Of a stretch of DNA of 14,626 nt, positions 8,949 through 14,626 are shown piece by piece (the first letter of the stretch is position 1; each line of letters opens with the position of its first letter). Location of the stretch: contig MU858390.1 of NCBI GenBank assembly GCA_033297075.1, forward strand, positions 1 to 14,626. Direction: 5' to 3'. The translations under genes were made by a program, and so were the position numbers. The notes under the pieces were generated by a model. The model saw nothing but the letters and a program-made list of their open reading frames with translations, did not search any database and was not told the DNA's origin. Origin of the DNA: Rhypophila decipiens. Its lineage: Eukaryota; Ascomycota; Sordariomycetes; Sordariales; Naviculisporaceae.

Positions 8949-9758
8949 ATGCCTACCAAGTCCCACCGTCGAAACCGGTCCTCCGTTGACCAAATCTTCG
9001 ATCTGCTGGCGGATCTTGGAGACAACCAGATTTCACTTCTTCTGGACGAGTTCAACCACACCACATCCAGCAATGTGCCAGTCGCGGAAGCCATTTCTCT
9101 CTTCGATCCTTCAGCAAACAAGCGGAAGCCGAAGCGCTCATTCGACCCAACGTCGGCGCCAGTGAGAACCCTGCAGGCCGAGCTGGAAAGAAGAAACAGC
9201 CGCAGAATATCTTCCGCGCCCGAACCAGCTGCTGTGCGCCCCAAGACAGCCTCAGAACCACCCGCCCAACTGCTGCCACCGACGCAACCGCCTCTCCCAG
9301 ATAGCCCTCCTCCTCTCGAGCCATCCGACCGACCGACCTTGACTCTCACTCCACCCGACTCGCAAGACCACTACCGTCCCAGATCGGCATCATCGCCACG
9401 ATCACGACCACGATCGCAGTCCCAAGGTCTGCGGTCCTACAAACGAATCAGCCGGCCTTTCTTCCTCTCTCCTACAGCGACCGCCGAGCTCCACCAGCTA
9501 CTCCTAGCATACTTCCAAGAGTCCCCGATCTCGCCCACAAGCACTGCGACCCCTTCACCTGTGACCCCCAGGTTGTCTCCCGGCTTCGCTCTCTTCACAC
9601 CGTCATTTCAAATGGATATTGAGGACGGACCTGGCATAGATCTCCTCGAGCCGTCACCTACACGGCTACCAGCCCCGATTTTCACGGCGGGTAGGATATC
9701 CAAGCAGCCATCCATGGAGAGCATGCATAGCATATTTGAAGTCATGTCGTCTCGGTAG
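8949..9758 (+). CDS. Unrecognised Pro/Ser-rich protein, 269 residues
   Basis: I do not recognise this gene. The frame is open further upstream to about 8730 but contains no ATG before 8949, where ATG has A at -3; that start is chosen. No intron is needed. The N-terminal 35 residues look like a short ordered helix (SVDQIFDLLADLGDNQISLLLDEF, about residues 12-35). Residues 56-170 are basic and rich in Pro, Ser and Arg with many SP, TP and RxxS sites (RRNSRRIS near 81-88, RSRPRSQSQ near 151-159), the mark of a disordered, heavily phosphorylated protein. A second possible helix lies at about 177-190 (ATAELHQLLLAYFQ), followed by another SP/TP-rich tail. There is no signal peptide or membrane span. 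A regulatory or scaffold role is possible but unproven. The long leader and strong coding character support a real gene. Confidence 0.75.
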   Translation: MPTKSHRRNRSSVDQIFDLLADLGDNQISLLLDEFNHTTSSNVPVAEAISLFDPSANKRKPKRSFDPTSAPVRTLQAELERRNSRRISSAPEPAAVRPKTASEPPAQLLPPTQPPLPDSPPPLEPSDRPTLTLTPPDSQDHYRPRSASSPRSRPRSQSQGLRSYKRISRPFFLSPTATAELHQLLLAYFQESPISPTSTATPSPVTPRLSPGFALFTPSFQMDIEDGPGIDLLEPSPTRLPAPIFTAGRISKQPSMESMHSIFEVMSSR

Positions 9759-11268
9759 ATTGAGCATTGCACAGCAGTCGTCTACACATTATTACGGGAT
9801 CATTATAACTGGCGTTTGGGTTTTTGTCGGTTACTAGGGGCGTTGTTTCCCGTCTGTTTCTTTGTTTCATTTCAACACTATGTGTTGTCTTTATGGTACT
9901 TCGAAGTATTGTCAAGTTGACCACGGCAAGATAGGAGGAGGCTTTTTTGTAATCAACACCATTTTCATCTTTCTCTTTGGGTATTCCCAATTCAGTCATT
10001 TTTTCACATAAAGCTCACCGTCTACTGGTGCCTGGATGAGATGTCGTTGAAAGTTTGCCTTTGAGCCGCCATCGGGAAGCCTGCATATATGTATGCTGGT
10101 TGGTGGCATGGTCTTGTGTCACCGTGAGGAACCGTACTTGCATGAGTGCTAGTTGCTGATGACTCCTAGATTGCCATCCCCTTTCAAGCTTTTTGTCTTG
10201 AAACTATTGACCTTACTGGATGAGGAGGGGGTACTCAGCCCCCATCAGCTTCGGCTTTCGTTGCATCGGCTGCAAGCTCCGCGGGCCTTTTGCCTGCCGG
10301 GGAGCTTGGTAGGAGAAGAGTCATCCGATGTCCGCGGGGGTGTGCCAACGAAAAGCTTGACATCAGTTGGGGCGTCGTGGTACACACTGTAGTGTATGTA
10401 TGCCTTGCAGTCGTCGGTACCTCTATATGTACGAGCGGCCGCCTATGCTGTAGCCTGTCCCACATGTTGCGTGCAGGATTATAGTCCCAATGGGGTCTCA
10501 TGTATCGATGGGATAAGCTTTTTCACCGGATCACTTCTTCTTTCGGTGCCTATCTCACCTGTTCATCCTACGTACCTTCAAGGCCCCCAATCCCAACAGG
10601 AAGGTACGGTGTATCTGCGCTCAATTATCCCGATGTTGTACAACACGAGCCGGCAAAACACCCGCTCGTGCTTCCTCACTTTGCTTCTAGGCAACGAAGA
10701 ACTAAGCTTGACAAAGTTACGGTTGGGATGGATCATTCTCTCTGCCTGCGGTCAGATCTTTGGGACCGATGAGCATCGGGGATTAGGACAAGCTGCATTT
10801 CAGGCATTATCACGGACGAGAGGTTGAATTTCAGTCCCCCCTAGTGACATGACCTTGTGTTCCTGACAAATACGTGTACCTGCCAGGTAGGCATTTCCTA
10901 GGAGCACGCCGGCTGACAGTTCCCAGCTCGACAGGTGAAGACGCATTTGCCTCCGTTTTGCGGCTTTTTGTCCCCCATTTACAAGGCTGGGCCCATTTCA
11001 TCATGTCAACTCTTGACTTTCACCTGTCTGAATGCACCCATGCCTTATCAAACGAAATGCTTCGATTTCAAAGCTATATTGCCTTTGTCTGCTCACAGTA
11101 GCCTATCATCCTTTCTCTGCCATTCCTCACATCCATCTACATATCGATCTTTCTCATCATTTGTTCATCACCTTCACTGTCAAGATTAATCCATCCAGCT
11201 AGTCAGGCTGAGATATCGTCCCAATGCCGCAAGCATTCTCCCTTGTCCCGCCCTCTCTCTCTCAACTC
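9759..11268. other. Intergenic region between convergent genes
   Basis: This 1.5 kb lies between the 3' ends of the 8949 gene and the CipA-like gene. The longest ATG frame is 143 codons at 10396-10827 on the plus strand; its translation has no recognisable motif and its length is within what chance produces. Several short inverted repeats occur (10227-10243, 10273-10308, 10644-10670), none longer than 8 bp. No RNA gene was recognised. Confidence 0.5.
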
Positions 11269-12538
11269 TTACCCCTTAACCTGCGGCAAGCCCAGCGCAA
11301 CCTTGGTAGCCTGATCCAAATCTTCCTCGGGCAGTCCCAGCTCCTCATTGTCAATCCCCTCCACAGACCGAATCTCATCGGCAACCGGACCAGGCAAAAA
11401 GATGCGCGTATACAACGCCTTGGCAAACGCCATCCGTGCATCTGGTCCGCCCCCCGCGACGACGTTGAGCGCTTTGTTATGCTCCTCTGTGGGGTCCTCA
11501 TACGTGATAGTCCAATCTGCGTCGCTGGTCCCCGTCACGCGCTGAATAGAGTCGAGCATCTCGCGCTGGGAGATGTAAAATGAGGATATCTTGATGGGTG
11601 TGTTGAAGTACTTTGACATTGTGAGTTCGTCCGATGACCCCGAGGCTGGCAGGATAGGCAGGGATAAGAAAGAGGCCACTGCCCGGCCGACTTGTTGGAA
11701 GGTGGTTGTGTTGATTTTGATGTTGCCGTCCGAGTAAAAGATTGCTCTGCGGGCGGGGAGGTCGAAGCCGTAGAATTGAGGGCCTGCTGCCTTTTTCGGG
11801 GGTTAGTGACTTCCTTGGTGGATGTGGTTTAAGGGATGGAGGGAGTTGAACTTACAATCGAGTACTCGTACCAGAAGGAGCAGGTGATGCCGGTCCACTT
11901 GGCGCCGTGGGCGATAATGTCCTTGACCGCTGCCACGTAGTTTGCTCCAAGTCCGAGCATTGCGAAGTGGGACGTGTTCATTGCTTCGACATCTTTGTTC
12001 ATGTAGCCGTAGATGTTGGGCATGATCTACTCAGAAAAGTGACCTGTTAGTGACGGCTGATCAACTTGCTTCCACAATTCACATCTCGCTCTCGGTGATA
12101 GCCGAGAAGTAGTAGAGGGTCATAAAGGACTACATACGTATTTGATCCCAGCCTTGCCAGCTGCCGCCACGAGCTGATGATGGCTTTCTTGTGGCGCCGC
12201 GGCCGACATGGTGATGATAAAGTAGTCCTGGCCCTTGAGGGCATTGACGATGGTGTCATCATTGTCGTAGTCGATCTCGACAACCTTGACGCCCTTGGGG
12301 ATGGGGCTTGTGCTTCCGGTTCTGGTGAGAACGGTGACTGTGTGTTTCCCTGTTGCTAGGAGGGCCTTGGTGATGGGCTTGCCGATCCTGCCGCCAGCCT
12401 GTTGGGTTTGGAAGTGGACGGGTCAGCTTTGCAGGACTTGATAAGGAAAAGGCAGGTGCGACTTACACCCACGATGGCCACCTTCTCGATGTGGTTCGAC
12501 ACACCAGCCGGTAGGTCTTTGGCGTACTGTGCTGACAT
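11269..12538 (-). CDS. CipA-like NmrA/isoflavone reductase-family NAD(P)-binding protein
   Basis: Minus-strand exons are 12538-12467, 12398-12138, 12026-11856 and 11790-11269, all joined in phase 0, giving 341 residues. Introns are 68, 111 and 65 nt, with GTAAGT or GTATGT donors; introns 2 and 3 have clear CACTAAC branch sites. The N-terminus (MSAQYAKDLPAG, then VAIVG/AGGRIG at 20-30) is a Rossmann nucleotide-binding loop, split by intron 1 after Gly24. Further family marks are the KYIMPNIYGY segment around the exon 2/3 join and the GITCSFWYEYSI segment at the end of exon 3. These match ascomycete CipA-type proteins in the atypical short-chain dehydrogenase (NmrA-like) superfamily. Such proteins are either NAD(P)H-dependent reductases or redox-sensing regulators; which applies here cannot be told. 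ATG has A at -3. The protein is probably cytosolic, as no signal or membrane segment is seen. Confidence 0.9.
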
Positions 12539-12667
12539 TGTTGATGAAATGGGATCGTGTTCTTTCTAGTTGCTGATGCAAGGTTCGGGTAACGTGTAAG
12601 TTGATTGAGATGTAGTAAAGGATAGATTGATCGTATTGAGGACTTATTTCCGGACTTTTTGGTGGCG

Positions 12668-12680
12668 AGGGGTTTCCCCT
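12668..12680. promoter_or_regulatory. Inverted pair of STRE-like elements (AGGGG/CCCCT)
   Basis: AGGGG, three T, then CCCCT form two stress-response cores in opposite orientation, about 130-142 nt upstream of the CipA-like ATG and beside its TATA box. AGGGG is the core bound by Msn2/4-type factors. The function here is inferred from the motif only. Confidence 0.3.
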
Positions 12681-12681
12681 C

Positions 12682-12690
12682 TTATATATA
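12682..12690 (-). promoter_or_regulatory. TATA box of the CipA-like gene
   Basis: The minus strand reads TATATATAA, about 145-152 nt upstream of the ATG at 12538. It is the clearest TATA element in this promoter. Confidence 0.55.
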
Positions 12691-13489
12691 CAGTTGCACA
12701 GCATATCGACACTTGACGAAACCAGAATCGCATTCTACAGCTTCACCGTCCCTCCGTATCGGCCTGATTTGGTTCCGCGAAGTCGGATAGGGTGGAAACC
12801 GATACGCCGATTACCGCCACGGCTCATACCGATCTCAACAACATCGCGGATAATCTATGGATCGCGGTAGTTAACTCTTCGGTGCGTCGAGAATAGGAGT
12901 AGACAGGTAATCATTCCTCGATGTCATGCACTCTGCTCCAATCATACGTAAGCTGTAACTTCTTCCCAGGCTGGGCTTCGGAGAACGGATTCTTAACTCC
13001 GGTGCTCTAACTCCAGACTAATGGTGGCCAATCGGATGAGGGCCCGATGCCTTGCATCTCGATTTCATAAGATCTGTATCATTTTTCCCGGACCTGGTCG
13101 GACCTCGTATCGTATCCAATTATATCTCCTCTTCTCGAAATGTTCCTCAATCTGAAGCACCATTAGGACTGTTGAAACCCATTCTCTGATGCAAGGTAGC
13201 AAGACCTCAGTCCGGGATACATAATCAACTCCGATACCTCGGCAACCTTGAATCTTACTTCTCCTTGCGGGTTCTATCGATGTCAAGGCGGATTAAGACC
13301 TAGCCGATATAAATCTGAGGTTGCCAGGTTGGATATTGTTCAGCTCCCGAAGCTTGATACTTGTTAGTCTGTGCGTTTGCATGACCAACTCTCTTACTGA
13401 CGGATATCGGAAAGCTCGTGGCTTTGGTTTTCTCCAGCCGCAGTTTGGCAAGCCAAGCAGCTCCGTGGGCTGTGTTGGTCCAGAATACA
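12691..13489. other. Intergenic region upstream of the CipA-like gene
   Basis: No gene is supported. Small frames on both strands (65-94 codons) show no protein character. The part from 12750 to 12860 is dense in CGG/CCGAT words, including CGTATCGG at 12755 and its reverse complement at 12799. CGGACCT occurs twice ten bases apart at 13089 and 13099. These could be zinc-cluster factor sites or simple chance. Confidence 0.45.
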
Positions 13490-14226
13490 CTAGAGCGAGG
13501 CGAGCATGTCAGCCCTTGGTCGATCATGGTAACGGATATTATAGAAAATACTTGCCCGTGTTCCCCGACCCTTACATCGATAGCAGCTCATTTGCATATC
13601 ACTGAGAATGAAATTTGGTAATTTCCTAACTTTCAACGCATGCGACCCAGGCATTGAGAGTGATTCATGTCGCATCTGCTCTTGTGGTATACGAAGCCCC
13701 CATGAATTTGCCCAGCCTGGATTTGCCATTGGCTGCGGACCTTGAACTGGCGTGGCCGTAGGCGTGAACCCAAAATTTGTGTCCAGCGCCTCCATAGGCG
13801 TGGACCCAAAATTCATAGAGATATCCGCTATCAGGGTCCAAGACCGCTGTGTGACGGATTGATCGAGCGGTTAAACCTAGGACTTTGACCTGTAGGAGTT
13901 AGATCGTTCTGCGCCATTGTCCTCTGGCTACCGTTGATTTTGGTCCAGTCACCACTGAGGGAGCTGGCAGACCGTGGCATTTCTTTGTCTGGAAAAGGCG
14001 AGATGTCGGTGTGCTCTGGAAGACCAGAGAATTCAACCAGCATCTCACTGTTTGTGCCCCAGTTATCAAGTTCTGTTGGAGAACATACGTGAGGCTGATG
14101 CCTAGAAAGGAAGTTAATTCTGCGTGAGACGGTCTCAAGCACCAGCACCCAGTCCCCAATATGATTCTTCAAATACTGAGAAGGCAGCGAGAAAAGTCTT
14201 TCAAAATCCTTCGACAATGGGAGCAA
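13490..14226 (-). pseudogene. Fragment of a protein-coding gene, N-terminus missing
   Basis: Two minus-strand frames look like natural protein: 14226-13890 (DWVLVLETVSRR, ELDNWGTNSEMLVEFSGLPE) and 13827 to about 13490 (MNFGSTPMEALDTNFGFTP, NPGWANSWGLRIPQ). They can be joined by a 62-nt intron (13828-13889) with a non-standard GTCAAA donor and a TAG acceptor, which keeps the frame. The style (helical segment, then polar SP/TP and Asn/Pro-rich tail) is like the C-terminal part of a fungal transcription factor, but no domain is definite. There is no ATG upstream: the frame closes at a TGA near 14270, where a retroelement ORF begins on the other strand. The end at 13490 is the ORF stop; the last 40 codons look less natural, so the true end or a further splice may lie near 13620. 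It may be a truncated gene or a misread non-coding stretch. Confidence 0.4.
13756..13813. repeat. Two-copy imperfect repeat, 36-nt period
   Basis: A 22-nt unit starting CCRTAGGCGTGRACCC occurs at 13756-13777 and 13792-13813 with two mismatches. On the minus strand it encodes the repeated NFG-x-TP motif of the fragment above, in frame, 12 residues apart. Confidence 0.8.
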
Positions 14227-14239
14227 GACGAATATTGCT

Positions 14240-14626
14240 CCAGAGCCACAACAGTGAATTGCGATAAATCACTGATGGTGGAAGTCAAACTGCAGGGCTA
14301 CAAGGGACAAGAAATCACAGCAGTAGCCCTTATCGACAGTGGCAGCACCATCGACCTTATAAGCCCAAGGCTAGTCAATCGAGCGAGACTATCCTGGCAA
14401 CAGAAGAAACAGCCGTATGTCATGAGGACATACGAAGGCAACATTGCAACATACGACGGAGGACGAAGTCAGAGGGAGTCAACACTCTTGATCACGGTGG
14501 AGGACGACCCTCAGGAAGTGACGTTCGACATCCTCCCGACAGGACCCAAATGCGATATGATTTTGGGATTGCCGTGGTTGAAGAAATACAACCCGCATAT
14601 AGATTGGGAGAATGGCCATCTCGAAT
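14240..14626 (+). mobile_element. Ty3/gypsy-type LTR retrotransposon fragment, left end truncated
   Basis: The region carries an aspartic protease coding segment typical of Ty3/gypsy pol. No gag-like frame lies to its left, where a gag gene is expected, and no LTR or primer-binding site was seen. The left limit is approximate; the element continues beyond the window. Confidence 0.6.
14275..14626 (+). CDS. Retropepsin (aspartic protease) part of a Ty3/gypsy-type polyprotein, incomplete
   Basis: This is the protease that cuts the Gag-Pol polyprotein of an LTR retrotransposon. From ATG 14275 the frame is open for 117 codons to the window edge. The active-site motif is ALIDSGSTIDLIS (DSG at residues 21-23), and the second conserved hydrophobic-Gly motif is MILGLPWLKKYNP (residues 95-107), followed by HIDW. 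Both are characteristic of fungal gypsy-type elements. The same frame is open upstream to 14128 with an ATG at 14161, but the part before about 14236 overlaps the minus-strand fragment and its protein character is doubtful, so the start is a conservative choice. No stop or frameshift is seen in the visible part, so the element could be fairly young, though truncated on the left. Reverse transcriptase and integrase would lie to the right. Confidence 0.75.
   Translation, partial: MVEVKLQGYKGQEITAVALIDSGSTIDLISPRLVNRARLSWQQKKQPYVMRTYEGNIATYDGGRSQRESTLLITVEDDPQEVTFDILPTGPKCDMILGLPWLKKYNPHIDWENGHLE

Noticed and set aside
10218..10310. Two adjacent hairpins (GGGGG/CCCCC and CAAGCTCC/GGAGCTTG)
   Set aside because: Stems are 5 and 8 bp with mismatched flanks. 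About ten 8-bp inverted repeats with short loops are expected by chance in this window.
10644..10670. CACGAGC/GCTCGTG inverted repeat
   Set aside because: A 7-bp stem with a 13-nt loop is within chance expectation, and no RNA gene context supports it.
10396..10827. 143-codon plus-strand ORF with an ATG
   Set aside because: It has no motif or natural composition, and shadow frames of similar length occur elsewhere in the window, so chance is a sufficient explanation.
12755..12806. CGTATCGG/CCGATACG inverted repeat in the region upstream of the CipA-like gene
   Set aside because: It is 8 bp only and does not extend on either side; expected by chance.
12572..13198. Repeated TGATGCAAGGT (11 nt)
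   Set aside because: Many 11-nt repeats are expected by chance in 14.6 kb.
13065..13527. Minus-strand ORFs of 65-75 codons left of the truncated fragment
   Set aside because: Considered as further exons of the fragment, but there are no convincing splice sites and the translations do not look natural.
1..14626. Secondary-metabolite gene cluster
   Set aside because: A P450, an NmrA-type reductase and an esterase are present, but no backbone synthase or transporter is seen and intergenic gaps are large, so a cluster cannot be supported.

Overview
The window looks like a stretch of a filamentous ascomycete genome (Pezizomycotina, perhaps Aspergillus- or Penicillium-like). The evidence is short spliceosomal introns (about 61-121 nt) with GTATGT, GTGAGT or GTAAGT donors and CTAAC-type branch sites, together with typical families: a HET-domain protein, a microsomal P450, a secreted SGNH hydrolase, a CipA-like NmrA reductase and a Ty3/gypsy-type retropepsin. 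The species cannot be named from the sequence alone.

Layout from left to right: (1) 97-1680, plus strand, a HET-domain gene with two in-frame stops and no usable start, read as a pseudogene. (2) 1960-3457, minus strand, a complete three-exon secreted SGNH/GDSL esterase of 448 residues. Its promoter (3537-3975) holds a TATA box, three GGCTAA (XlnR-type) hexamers and a CGG-N11-CCG site. (3) 4326-6483, minus strand, a complete eight-exon cytochrome P450 of 534 residues. (4) 6484-8948, 2.5 kb with no supported gene. (5) 8949-9758, plus strand, an unrecognised Pro/Ser-rich, probably disordered protein of 269 residues. (6) 9759-11268, 1.5 kb with no supported gene. (7) 11269-12538, minus strand, a complete four-exon CipA-like NAD(P)-binding protein of 341 residues. 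(8) 12539-13489, non-coding, with the promoter of the CipA-like gene. (9) 13490-14226, minus strand, a probable protein fragment lacking its N-terminus. (10) 14275-14626, plus strand, a retropepsin-type retroelement fragment that runs off the right edge.

The intact genes are all enzymes or hypotheticals of the flexible, accessory kind. No polyketide synthase, NRPS or terpene synthase backbone is visible, so a biosynthetic cluster cannot be claimed from this window. A decayed HET gene at one end and a retroelement fragment abutting a truncated ORF at the other suggest an accessory region with active gene turnover. I did not find a convincing undescribed system. The best leads are the XlnR-type promoter of the esterase, the truncated-gene/retroelement junction near 14.25 kb, and the HET pseudogene.
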